Assembly (NCBI GenBank): GCA_027012915.1 | Contig: JALUYN010000636.1 | Location: 1 to 6,179 of the forward strand | From: Cellvibrionaceae bacterium | Lineage (GTDB): Bacteria > Pseudomonadota > Gammaproteobacteria > Pseudomonadales > Cellvibrionaceae | Direction of reading: 5' to 3' | Length of the DNA: 6,179 bases | Shown: positions 1 through 6,179 of the stretch, one piece after another | How positions within the stretch are numbered: position 1 is the first letter of the stretch | Layout: each line of letters begins with the position of its first letter | Notes under the pieces: model-generated | Database searches by the model: none | The model's input: only the letters and a program-made list of their open reading frames with translations | What the model was told of the DNA's origin: nothing | Program-made: the position numbers and the translations under genes

Positions 1-1152
1 TCGAAGCGGGTAGTGAAGGACTTGAAGGGGCGCGTGGTCAAAGAGGCTGGCCTGATTCAAGCGCCGAAGCCGGGCAAAGACCTGCAGCTCAGTATCGATT
101 TGCGAATGCAATATGTGGCGCACCGGGAACTAAAAAGAGCGATCCAAGATAACCAGGCCCATTCAGGGTCTGTTGTGCTTTTGGATGTTGGCACTGGCGA
201 AGTCTTGGCGATGGCTAATCAGCCCGCCTACAACCCCAATGATCGCGCGCGTATCCAGGTGGCGAGCCTGCGCAATCGCGCCATTACTGATCAGTTGGAA
301 CCGGGTTCCACCATGAAACCGCTGACGGTGATGAGCGCATTGGAAACGGGGCGCTACCATCCGGGAACCCTGATTGAAACGAGCCCAGGTTATATCCACA
401 TCAACGGCAAAACATTACTGGATTCGGCCAACTACGGCACCATGTCGTTGACAAAGATACTCACCAAGTCGAGCCAGGTGGGTATCACCAAGCTGGCATT
501 GGATATGGAGCCGGAGCAGGTTCGCGATATGTTTTTCCGCTTGGGTATTGGCCAGGGGACCGGTGTAGGTTTTCCCGGAGAGCGGGTTGGCGTGTTACCG
601 AATAAAAGCCGTTGGACCAAAATTGAAAGGGCCAACTTCGCCTTTGGTTATGGGCTGAGTGTTACTCCTCTGCAGCTGGCTCAGGCTTATGCAGTAATTG
701 CCGGGCACGGAGTTAAGCGCGACGTGTCTTTGTTGCGTAATGAGCAACCGGCGCCGGGGCAACGTGTGGTGTCGGAGAGAATTAGTCGCCAGACCATAGA
801 GATGTTGAAAACTGTTGTGCTGCCAGAGGGTACCGCAAAGCGCGCGCAAATAGACGCCTACCCTGTGGCTGGAAAAACCGGGACAGCCCATAAGGCAACC
901 GCGGGAGGCTACGCTGATGATCGCTATATGGCGGTGTTCGCCGGTATGGCGCCTGCGGATAATCCCAGAGTCGTGGCAGTAGTTGTGGTCGATGATCCGA
1001 AAAGTGGCAAGTACTACGGCGGTGAAGTGGCCGCGCCGGTGTTTGCTGCAGTGACCGAATCGGCATTGCGCCTGATGAATGTGCCGCCGAAGGTTTCGGC
1101 GCGTTCCCGCGTGGCTGTGACACAGAAGAAGCAGGGAGGACCTACCACGTGA
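1..1152 (+). CDS. ftsI: Peptidoglycan D,D-transpeptidase FtsI (PBP3), 5'-truncated by window edge
   Basis: Septum-specific class B penicillin-binding protein that cross-links stem peptides in the periplasm as part of the divisome. The frame is open from base 1, giving 383 residues before TGA. The GTG at 13 is only an internal Val codon, because homology runs through it. The family is about 570-590 residues, so the cytoplasmic tail, the membrane anchor and most of the N-terminal pedestal domain lie outside the window. Numbered from the first codon, the transpeptidase domain shows the active-site STMK (Ser103, Lys106; bases 307-318), then SSQ at 157-159 where SxN is usual, and KTG at 292-294 (bases 874-882). 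GFPGERVG and a KYYGG-x-x-x-APVF segment are also typical of FtsI. The C-terminal end is a short Lys/Gly-rich tail. The stop overlaps the murE start. The Asn-to-Gln change in SxN is the only oddity; identity is not in doubt. Confidence 0.98.
   Translation, partial: SKRVVKDLKGRVVKEAGLIQAPKPGKDLQLSIDLRMQYVAHRELKRAIQDNQAHSGSVVLLDVGTGEVLAMANQPAYNPNDRARIQVASLRNRAITDQLEPGSTMKPLTVMSALETGRYHPGTLIETSPGYIHINGKTLLDSANYGTMSLTKILTKSSQVGITKLALDMEPEQVRDMFFRLGIGQGTGVGFPGERVGVLPNKSRWTKIERANFAFGYGLSVTPLQLAQAYAVIAGHGVKRDVSLLRNEQPAPGQRVVSERISRQTIEMLKTVVLPEGTAKRAQIDAYPVAGKTGTAHKATAGGYADDRYMAVFAGMAPADNPRVVAVVVVDDPKSGKYYGGEVAAPVFAAVTESALRLMNVPPKVSARSRVAVTQKKQGGPTT
1134..1140 (+). promoter_or_regulatory. Ribosome binding site of murE
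   Basis: GGGAGGA lies inside the last codons of ftsI. Its GGAGG core is 9 bases before the GTG at 1149 and 12 bases before the ATG at 1152. Spacing therefore favours GTG, while start-codon strength favours ATG. The two choices differ by one residue. Its position within ftsI suggests that murE translation is coupled to termination of ftsI. Confidence 0.75.
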
Positions 1153-2663
1153 TGGCTCAGCGTTCGTCCAAGTCTTCAATCTCGTTGAAAGCGTTATTTC
1201 CCAATGAGGATGTGCGTGAGTTTGGCGAAACTCAAATTCAAAACTTGTGTCTGGACAGTCGAGTGGTAGAGGCAGGAGATTGTTTTGTAGCGCTACCCGG
1301 TGACAACACCGATGGACGTGGTTTTATTTCCATGGCCATAGAGCGCGGCGCTGCCACGGTACTTTGCGAGTCTGACGGTGAGCGCTTTTCCGTTTCTGCC
1401 AATGACAGTGTGGTACAGGTCTCGGTGCCGCATCTGCGAGATCGCCTGAGTGCCATCGCCGGAAACCTATTTGGCCATCCATCCGAAAAATTGACTCTGG
1501 TAGGTATTACCGGGACCAACGGAAAAACGACCTGCAGCCAGTGGCTGGCGCAAGTTCTGCATCGCCTGGGCTCTGTGTCTGCCAGTGTGGGCACTCTGGG
1601 GTATGGCATTTGCAGTGAAGAGCTGATCTACAACGGCATGACGACACCGGATGCCATCGAGTTTCAAAAAATTCTGGCCAAGTTGTTGCAGCAGGGCGCG
1701 TCCGCTGTGGTTGCAGAAGTGTCATCTCATGGGTTGGCGCTGGGTCGAGTGGCCGATCTGAATTTTGATGTGGCGGTGGTGACCAATATCAGTCGCGATC
1801 ATCTGGATTTTCACGGTGATGAAGCCAGGTATGTGGCGGCCAAGCGTGAATTGATGAAATTCCCGGGTTTGCGTGGTGTGGTGTTGAATAAAGATGACGC
1901 CTACTTTGCCGAGTTTGAATCTGCTGCGAGCGCGCCGGTCGTTACCGTATCGCTGACCGAATGCTCGGCAGATTACTACTGCTCACAGATAAAACAGAGC
2001 GCTGAGGGAATGTGTGCCATGTTGCATACACCGTCCGGACAGTTTGAGCTGAAGCTTGGCATTTGGGGAGAGTTTAATCTCTACAACATTCTGTCGGTGG
2101 TTGCGGCGGCACATCTGTGCGGGCATCCAATCGACAATATTGTTGCCTGTTTGAGCGAGCTGCCTGCAGTGGCTGGACGGATGGAGCCTGTTGCAGTTAG
2201 CACGGATATTTCAGTGTTGGTAGATTTTGCCCACACGCCCGATGCTCTGCGTGCTGTATTGAGCGCACTAAGACAGCACACCGGCCAATCCCAAAAAGTG
2301 TGGTGTGTGTTTGGCTGTGGGGGTGACCGCGATAGAGGTAAGCGGCCACAGATGGCGGAAATTGCCGAGCAGAACGCTGATGCAGTGGTGATTACCAGTG
2401 ACAATCCCCGCTCGGAAAACGCGCAGCAGATCATTGAAGACATAAAGGCCGGATTGGTAGATGCCTCGCGCGCGAATGTGATTGAAGACCGTGCCAGTGC
2501 GATTGGCTACGCCATCGTCAACGCGGCCGCTGGCGACATAGTGTTATTGGCGGGCAAGGGGCATGAAAACTACCAGCTGATAGGTGACGAGAAGCTCCCT
2601 TTCAGTGATTTTCGCTGCGCCGAAATGGCTCTTAAACAACGTGTAGGGGGTGTATGTGATTAA
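1149..2663 (+). CDS. murE: UDP-MurNAc-L-alanyl-D-glutamate:meso-diaminopimelate ligase MurE
   Basis: Cytoplasmic ATP-dependent ligase that adds the third stem-peptide residue to UDP-MurNAc-L-Ala-D-Glu. The 504-residue product is near the usual length of about 495. It has three domains: a UDP-binding N-terminal part (about 1-110, with LDSR and a GD-x-FVAL-x-G motif), a central ATPase domain with Walker A TGTNGKTT at 121-128, and a C-terminal ligand domain. Lys232, in an AAK context after SRDHLDFHGD, matches the lysine that is carbamylated in E. coli MurE. DNPR at 418-421 followed by Ser-Glu, and GKGHE at 469-473, are the signature of meso-DAP enzymes rather than L-Lys enzymes, so DAP-type peptidoglycan is expected. 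The start is GTG at 1149 or ATG at 1152 (tandem GTGATG); the latter overlaps the ftsI TGA by one base. The 3' end overlaps murF. Confidence 0.98.
   Translation: MMAQRSSKSSISLKALFPNEDVREFGETQIQNLCLDSRVVEAGDCFVALPGDNTDGRGFISMAIERGAATVLCESDGERFSVSANDSVVQVSVPHLRDRLSAIAGNLFGHPSEKLTLVGITGTNGKTTCSQWLAQVLHRLGSVSASVGTLGYGICSEELIYNGMTTPDAIEFQKILAKLLQQGASAVVAEVSSHGLALGRVADLNFDVAVVTNISRDHLDFHGDEARYVAAKRELMKFPGLRGVVLNKDDAYFAEFESAASAPVVTVSLTECSADYYCSQIKQSAEGMCAMLHTPSGQFELKLGIWGEFNLYNILSVVAAAHLCGHPIDNIVACLSELPAVAGRMEPVAVSTDISVLVDFAHTPDALRAVLSALRQHTGQSQKVWCVFGCGGDRDRGKRPQMAEIAEQNADAVVITSDNPRSENAQQIIEDIKAGLVDASRANVIEDRASAIGYAIVNAAAGDIVLLAGKGHENYQLIGDEKLPFSDFRCAEMALKQRVGGVCD
2645..2652 (+). promoter_or_regulatory. 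Ribosome binding site that decides the murF start
   Basis: AGGGGGTG matches the extended Shine-Dalgarno AGGAGGTG with one A-to-G change, which still pairs with the anti-SD as a G-U wobble. The AGGGGG part ends 5 bases before the GTG at 2656. The upstream GTG at 2650 lies inside the site itself and so has no usable spacing, which makes 2656 the likelier start. Confidence 0.75.
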
Positions 2664-4083
2664 GTCATTGCGCCTTAGCGATATAGCCGCGCCCCTGCAG
2701 GGAACTCTGTTGAGTCAGGATGCCGTTTTTGATCGTGTCAGCACTGATACTCGCACGATTCAGGCGGGCGACTTATTCGTTGCGCTCAAGGGCGAAAATT
2801 TTGATGCGCATGACTTTGTTGCCCAGGCTGCGACAGATGGTGCCGTCGCGGCAGTGGTCGAGCGGCCCATTCCGAGTGAGTTGCTGCCAGGACATTTTGC
2901 CCAGTTGCAAGTGGCGGATACCACGAGGGCTCTGGCCGATCTGGCGTCCACAAGTCGAAAGGATTTCAGCGGTGTCCTGGTGGCCTTGACCGGCAGTTGT
3001 GGCAAGACCACGGTTAAGGAAATGCTGTCGGCCATTCTCTCAGAATGCGGAAATACAACAGCTACTCGTGGCAATCTGAATAATCACATTGGTGCGCCGA
3101 CGACTTTATTGGCCATTCCGCCAGAGTCGCAGTTTGCGGTGATTGAAATGGGAGCCAGTGGTTTAGGTGAAATTGATTATCTGGCGTCGATGGCGCAGCC
3201 GAATGTGTCGCTTGTGAATAATGTTGCTGCTGCACATCTGGAAGGGTTCGGTTCCGAGGCTGGCGTTGCGGCAGAAAAGTCCACCATTTATCACCACTTG
3301 GTTCAAGACGGGACTGCGGTTGTAAATGCCGATGAGCTCTACGCCGAGCAGTGGTGTGATTGGTTGTCCGAGAATCGCCCGGATGTGCGCATTTGCCGTT
3401 TTTCAGTCACCGATCAACAAGTTGATGTTTGCGCTCGTAACATCGAACTGCAGGCTGGCGGAGGCTATAGCTTTGAACTCGTAGTTGATCAGGAAAGCGT
3501 CGTCGTCGAACTTCCGCTACTCGGAAAACAGAATGTGGCCAACGCTTTGGCCGCGGCTACCTGCGCATTGAGTGCTGGTGCCAGCTTGCAGAATATTCGC
3601 GTGGGTTTAAGTCACGTAAAACCCGTAGCCGGAAGAATGAAACCCTACCGAGTCGGTCAGCAATTGTTGGTGTTGGACGATTCATACAACGCCAACCCTG
3701 CTTCGGTGGCGGCTGCAGCCAAAGCGCTTGTGGATTTTCAGCAGCTGGGCAAGCAGGTGACGTTGGTGCTTGGTGCGCTGGCAGAGCTGGGCGCTGATGC
3801 CGCGACTGCTTTGTCAGAGTTAGGAGTGGCATTGCAGCAAACAGGCCTGGCCCGATTGATTACCGTCGGAGACGCTGAGCCAGTGGCGGATAGCTTTCGA
3901 CAACACTTGGCGGATGGCCAGCAAGTATTAACGTTTGGAGACAAACAGCAAGTGAATGAATTTTTGGCCGGTCAGGTTTGGTCTGATTCGGTGGTATTGG
4001 TGAAGGGATCTCGCAGTTCACGTATGGAAGAAGTGGTTAAAAAACTCACGACACATCTCACGACAGACAGGGGTGAACAATAA
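2656..4083 (+). CDS. murF: UDP-MurNAc-tripeptide:D-alanyl-D-alanine ligase MurF
   Basis: Cytoplasmic ATP-dependent ligase that adds the D-Ala-D-Ala dipeptide to UDP-MurNAc-tripeptide, completing the pentapeptide precursor. From the GTG at 2656 it is 475 residues, slightly longer than E. coli MurF (452). This start gives an N-terminus of (M)IKSLRLSDI, which lines up with the E. coli start, and it has the better-spaced Shine-Dalgarno; the GTG at 2650 would add two residues. Visible motifs are VSTDTR near 28-33, [12 protein letters not shown] near 44-55, Walker A TGSCGKTT at 112-119, [13 protein letters not shown] at 188-200, Lys208 aligned with the carbamylated lysine, and DDSYNANP at 341-348 in the C-terminal domain. 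Two family motifs are altered: MGASGLGEI (165-173, usually MGANHxGEI-like) and LGALAELG (372-379, usually LGDMxELG). The gene overlaps murE by 8 bases and mraY by 1. Function is secure. Confidence 0.97.
   Translation: MIKSLRLSDIAAPLQGTLLSQDAVFDRVSTDTRTIQAGDLFVALKGENFDAHDFVAQAATDGAVAAVVERPIPSELLPGHFAQLQVADTTRALADLASTSRKDFSGVLVALTGSCGKTTVKEMLSAILSECGNTTATRGNLNNHIGAPTTLLAIPPESQFAVIEMGASGLGEIDYLASMAQPNVSLVNNVAAAHLEGFGSEAGVAAEKSTIYHHLVQDGTAVVNADELYAEQWCDWLSENRPDVRICRFSVTDQQVDVCARNIELQAGGGYSFELVVDQESVVVELPLLGKQNVANALAAATCALSAGASLQNIRVGLSHVKPVAGRMKPYRVGQQLLVLDDSYNANPASVAAAAKALVDFQQLGKQVTLVLGALAELGADAATALSELGVALQQTGLARLITVGDAEPVADSFRQHLADGQQVLTFGDKQQVNEFLAGQVWSDSVVLVKGSRSSRMEEVVKKLTTHLTTDRGEQ
4069..4076 (+). 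promoter_or_regulatory. Ribosome binding site of mraY
   Basis: AGGGGTGA sits inside the last codons of murF, 6 bases before the mraY ATG. It pairs with the GGTGA part of the extended Shine-Dalgarno consensus. It supports ATG 4083, which overlaps the murF TAA by one base, as a reinitiation-type start. Confidence 0.75.
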
Positions 4084-5165
4084 TGCTCGTGTATCTAGCA
4101 GAATATCTGCAGCAATACGCTTCTTTCTTTGGAGTATTCCAATACCTGACCCTAAGGGCGATTCTCGGGGTGCTAACCGCACTGGCCATTTCGCTGTTAA
4201 TGGGTCCCTGGATGATTCGCAAGCTCAATGAATTACAGATCGGCCAATCAGTGCGTGATGACGGTCCTGAATCTCACTTGAGTAAATCTGGTACGCCTAC
4301 CATGGGCGGGACTCTGATTCTGGCATCCATATTTGTCAGCAGTCTGTTGTGGGCGGATCTCGAGAACGCCTATATCTGGGTGGTTCTAATTGTTACCGGA
4401 ATTTTTGCCGCAGTTGGCTGGGTGGATGACTATCGAAAAGTAATCGAGTCCAACTCCCGTGGTCTGCCTGCACGCTGGAAATATTTCTGGCAGTCGGTCG
4501 CCGGTCTCGGAGCAGCGTTCTTCTTGTACTACAACGCGGCGTCTCCGGCAGAGACGCAGTTGATTGTGCCCTTCTTTAAGAATGTTGCACTGGATATGGG
4601 CTGGCTCTATATCGTTTTGACTTACTTTGTGATTGTCGGTTCCAGTAATGCGGTGAATTTGACCGATGGCCTGGACGGTTTGGCGATCATGCCGACCGTG
4701 ATGGTGGGAGCTGCACTCGGGATTATTGCCTATCTGGTTGGGCATGTTGAGTTTGCCCGCTACCTGCACATTCCGTACATCGCCGGAGCTGGTGAGGTCG
4801 TAGTTTTCTGTGCTGCGCTGTGTGGCGCGGGGCTTGGTTTTCTGTGGTTTAACACCTATCCGGCTCAGGTCTTTATGGGGGATGTCGGTGCGTTGGCGCT
4901 GGGTGCGGCGCTAGGTGTGATCGCTGTGATTACACGACACGAAATAGTCTTCTTTATTATGGGCGGCATCTTCGTGATGGAAACCGTTTCGGTGATTTTG
5001 CAGGTGGGCTCTTACAAGTTAACCGGGCGTCGCATTTTCAGAATGGCGCCGTTGCATCACCACTATGAACTGAAAGGTTGGCCAGAGCCGCGTGTAATTG
5101 TGCGCTTCTGGATTATTACCGTAATGCTGGTCCTGTTCGGGCTGGCGACATTGAAATTGCGTTGA
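4083..5165 (+). CDS. mraY: Phospho-N-acetylmuramoyl-pentapeptide-transferase MraY
   Basis: Integral inner-membrane enzyme that transfers phospho-MurNAc-pentapeptide from UDP to undecaprenyl phosphate, releasing UMP and forming lipid I. It is 360 residues, exactly the length of E. coli MraY. About ten hydrophobic segments can be seen, near 20-43, 73-93, 97-114, 134-152, 170-187, 199-219, 238-257, 264-283, 288-308 and 338-358. Catalytic and Mg-binding motifs are intact: SGTPTMGG (69-76), VDDYRKV with Asp115/Asp116, [13 protein letters not shown] (189-201), and [18 protein letters not shown] (257-274) with Asp267. [18 protein letters not shown] (322-339) carries the HHH triad at 325-327. The loop encoded around residues 151-160 ([10 protein letters not shown]) is variable in the family. 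The ATG overlaps the murF stop (TAATG). No unusual substitution in the catalytic motifs was noticed. Confidence 0.99.
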   Translation: MLVYLAEYLQQYASFFGVFQYLTLRAILGVLTALAISLLMGPWMIRKLNELQIGQSVRDDGPESHLSKSGTPTMGGTLILASIFVSSLLWADLENAYIWVVLIVTGIFAAVGWVDDYRKVIESNSRGLPARWKYFWQSVAGLGAAFFLYYNAASPAETQLIVPFFKNVALDMGWLYIVLTYFVIVGSSNAVNLTDGLDGLAIMPTVMVGAALGIIAYLVGHVEFARYLHIPYIAGAGEVVVFCAALCGAGLGFLWFNTYPAQVFMGDVGALALGAALGVIAVITRHEIVFFIMGGIFVMETVSVILQVGSYKLTGRRIFRMAPLHHHYELKGWPEPRVIVRFWIITVMLVLFGLATLKLR

Positions 5166-5179
5166 TAGAAACGAACACC

Positions 5180-5183
5180 GAGG
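5180..5183 (+). promoter_or_regulatory. Ribosome binding site of murD
   Basis: GAGG lies 7 bases before the ATG at 5191 in the 25-base mraY-murD gap. A GTG at 5188, directly before the ATG, would have only 4 bases of spacing, so ATG is preferred here. This is the weakest Shine-Dalgarno of the four in the window. Confidence 0.6.
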
Positions 5184-5190
5184 CTCCGTG

Positions 5191-6179
5191 ATGGAACTGA
5201 TAGCGAACAACAAGATGACAGCGATTGTCGGTATGGGAATTACCGGGCAGTCCGTTGCGCGCTATTTGTCTGGTAAGGGGCTGCCTTTTGTATGGCTGGA
5301 TACCCGCGAGCAGCCGCCAATGCTGGATGAGCTCAAAGCGGAGTACCCCCACCTCAAGTTCGAAACCGGAGAGTTGAGTGCAGATACCCTTTGCGCGGTC
5401 AGCGAAATTGTTTTGAGTCCGGGCATTTGTCCCGAACTCCCGACGCTGCTACAGGCCCATCAGGAAGGTGTGTCTATTGTTGGTGATATCGAACTCTTCC
5501 TGCGCGAGGCGGATGCGCCAATCGTGGCGATTACCGGTTCCAATGCCAAATCCACAGTGACGACTCTGGTGGGAGATATGGCTATGGCCGATGGCAAAGC
5601 TGTGGGCGTTGGCGGCAATATCGGTGTGCCAGTGCTGGAGTTGTTGCAAAAGCCGGCAGATTTATTCGTACTGGAGTTGTCCAGTTTTCAGTTGGAAACC
5701 ATTGGCAAGCTGGGGGCGAAAGTCGCCACCATACTCAATATTTCCGAAGACCATATGGATCGCTACGAATCGCTGGCACACTATCATCGGGCAAAACAGA
5801 AGATCTATTTTGGTGCCGAGCAGGTGGTGGTGAATCGCGCTGATCCGCTGACCAGTCCGCCCATAGCCGATGGCGTAAAGCGCTATTCCTTTGGCTTGAA
5901 TCGTCCGGATCGAGATGGATTTGGTTTGATTCAAAAAAACGGCGAAGAGTGGCTGGCATTTGAATTTAACGGATTGATGCCAGCATCAGACATCCGCATG
6001 CCTGGCCGTCACAATATTGAAAACGCTCTGGCAGCGATGGCGCTTGGTTATGCCGCGGGTTTGTCGATTGATGCCATGCTGGAAACCTTGAAAGTATTCA
6101 AGGGATTACCTCATCGCTGTGAGTGGGTGGCGGAACATCGGGGAATCAACTTTTATAACGACTCCAAGGGCACCAATGT
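5191..6179 (+). CDS. murD: UDP-MurNAc-L-alanine:D-glutamate ligase MurD, 3'-truncated by window edge
   Basis: Cytoplasmic ATP-dependent ligase that adds D-glutamate to UDP-MurNAc-L-Ala, the second stem-peptide residue. The frame is open from ATG 5191 to the right edge: 329 full codons plus two bases, about three quarters of a usual protein of about 440. The N-terminal Rossmann-like domain begins AIVGMGITGQSV (11-22), and LSPGI (75-79) and VGDIELF (97-103) follow. The central domain has P-loop TGSNAKST (115-122), GVGGNIG (139-145), LELSSFQLET (161-170), SEDHMDRY (185-192), and Lys202 at the position of the carbamylated lysine. GRHNIENALAA is at 272-282. The C-terminal domain starts near 300 with GLPHRCEWV (305-313) and NDSKGTN at 323-329. 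The P-loop Ala replaces the Gly seen in E. coli, and NDSKGTN replaces NDSKATN. Alternative starts are GTG 5188 or ATG 5215; 5191 best fits homologues beginning M-x-LIA. It lies 25 bases after mraY. Confidence 0.97.
   Translation, partial: MELIANNKMTAIVGMGITGQSVARYLSGKGLPFVWLDTREQPPMLDELKAEYPHLKFETGELSADTLCAVSEIVLSPGICPELPTLLQAHQEGVSIVGDIELFLREADAPIVAITGSNAKSTVTTLVGDMAMADGKAVGVGGNIGVPVLELLQKPADLFVLELSSFQLETIGKLGAKVATILNISEDHMDRYESLAHYHRAKQKIYFGAEQVVVNRADPLTSPPIADGVKRYSFGLNRPDRDGFGLIQKNGEEWLAFEFNGLMPASDIRMPGRHNIENALAAMALGYAAGLSIDAMLETLKVFKGLPHRCEWVAEHRGINFYNDSKGTN
5934..5984 (+). other. Slippery heptamer followed by an inverted repeat inside murD
   Basis: A-AAA-AAC (5934-5940) is in the zero frame of murD, within a run of seven A. 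After 11 bases comes an 8-bp perfect inverted repeat: GCTGGCAT at 5952-5959 and ATGCCAGC at 5977-5984, with a 17-base loop. This is the layout of a -1 frameshift site. However, the -1 frame adds only seven codons before TGA at 5961-5963, which would give a truncated MurD of 257 residues. The elements are plainly present; function is doubtful and chance is the likelier explanation. Confidence 0.2.

Noticed and set aside
13..15. GTG at 13 as the start of ftsI.
   Set aside because: The frame is open to base 1 and the preceding residues continue the FtsI homology; the true start is outside the window.
595..1179. Long antisense open frame (194 codons) opposite ftsI.
   Set aside because: It is a shadow of the ftsI coding frame: the composition is rich in His/Arg, it has no recognisable domain, and it covers conserved transpeptidase sequence. 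The other antisense frames were rejected for the same reason.
1535..1547. Palindrome CAGCCAGTGGCTG after the murE P-loop, considered as an operator.
   Set aside because: It is within conserved coding sequence, far from any start or promoter, with no second copy noticed.
1667..1672. Run of six A in murE, considered as a slippery site.
   Set aside because: The codon phase (CAA-AAA-ATT) does not form an X-XXY-YYZ heptamer.
4539..4557. Perfect 7-bp inverted repeat GCGTCTC / GAGACGC with a 5-base loop in mraY, considered as a terminator or RNA element.
   Set aside because: There is no T-run after it, it lies in codons for a variable MraY loop, and a couple of 7-bp stems with short loops are expected by chance in 6 kb.
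5176..5190. Imperfect palindrome CACCGAGGCTCCGTG around the murD Shine-Dalgarno, considered as a translation-control hairpin.
   Set aside because: Only 3 + 2 base pairs around a mismatch with a 3-base loop; too weak to support regulation.
5151..5190. Possible promoter for murD: TTGAAA at 5151-5156 as a -35 box.
   Set aside because: No -10-like hexamer appears at 16-18 bases; the nearest AT-rich stretch is only 7 bases away.

Overview
The window is a piece of the conserved division and cell wall (dcw) cluster of a gammaproteobacterium. It holds five genes, all on the + strand, in the classical order ftsI - murE - murF - mraY - murD. ftsI is cut by the left edge and murD by the right edge; murE, murF and mraY are complete. 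The proteins resemble, from memory, those of the Pseudomonas / Cellvibrio side of the Gammaproteobacteria: MurD starts with an M-x-LIA segment and has GSNAKST in its P-loop, and FtsI has a GFPGERVG segment. MurE carries the DNPR signature of meso-diaminopimelate-adding enzymes, as expected for a Gram-negative. GC content looks moderate (about half by eye) and codon use looks even across the genes. The genus cannot be fixed from this window.

Layout: the C-terminal two thirds of ftsI (1-1152, septal transpeptidase PBP3) ends on a TGATG-type junction with murE (1149-2663). murE overlaps murF (2656-4083) by 8 bases. The murF stop and the mraY start (4083-5165) share one base (TAATG). A 25-base gap, the only untranslated stretch in the window, separates mraY from murD (5191 to the right edge). 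Every internal start has a purine-rich Shine-Dalgarno sequence; three lie inside the preceding gene and that of murD lies in the short gap. I saw no internal promoter or terminator, so this looks like a slice of one long transcript with translational coupling.

The genes form one pathway. MurD, MurE and MurF add D-Glu, meso-DAP and D-Ala-D-Ala in turn to the cytoplasmic UDP-MurNAc peptide. MraY transfers the finished phospho-MurNAc-pentapeptide to undecaprenyl phosphate in the inner membrane, giving lipid I. FtsI cross-links the resulting peptidoglycan at the division septum. MurE, MurF and MurD are paralogous ligases with comparable P-loops ([24 protein letters not shown]).

I found no mobile element, CRISPR array, RNA gene or unknown gene. 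This is ordinary core genome and I do not see a novel system. The points worth a second look are residue-level: Gln in place of Asn in the FtsI SxN motif, Ala in place of Gly in the MurD P-loop, and two altered motifs in MurF. There is also a slippery-heptamer-plus-hairpin arrangement inside murD that is probably coincidental, and a murF start that is easy to place wrongly.
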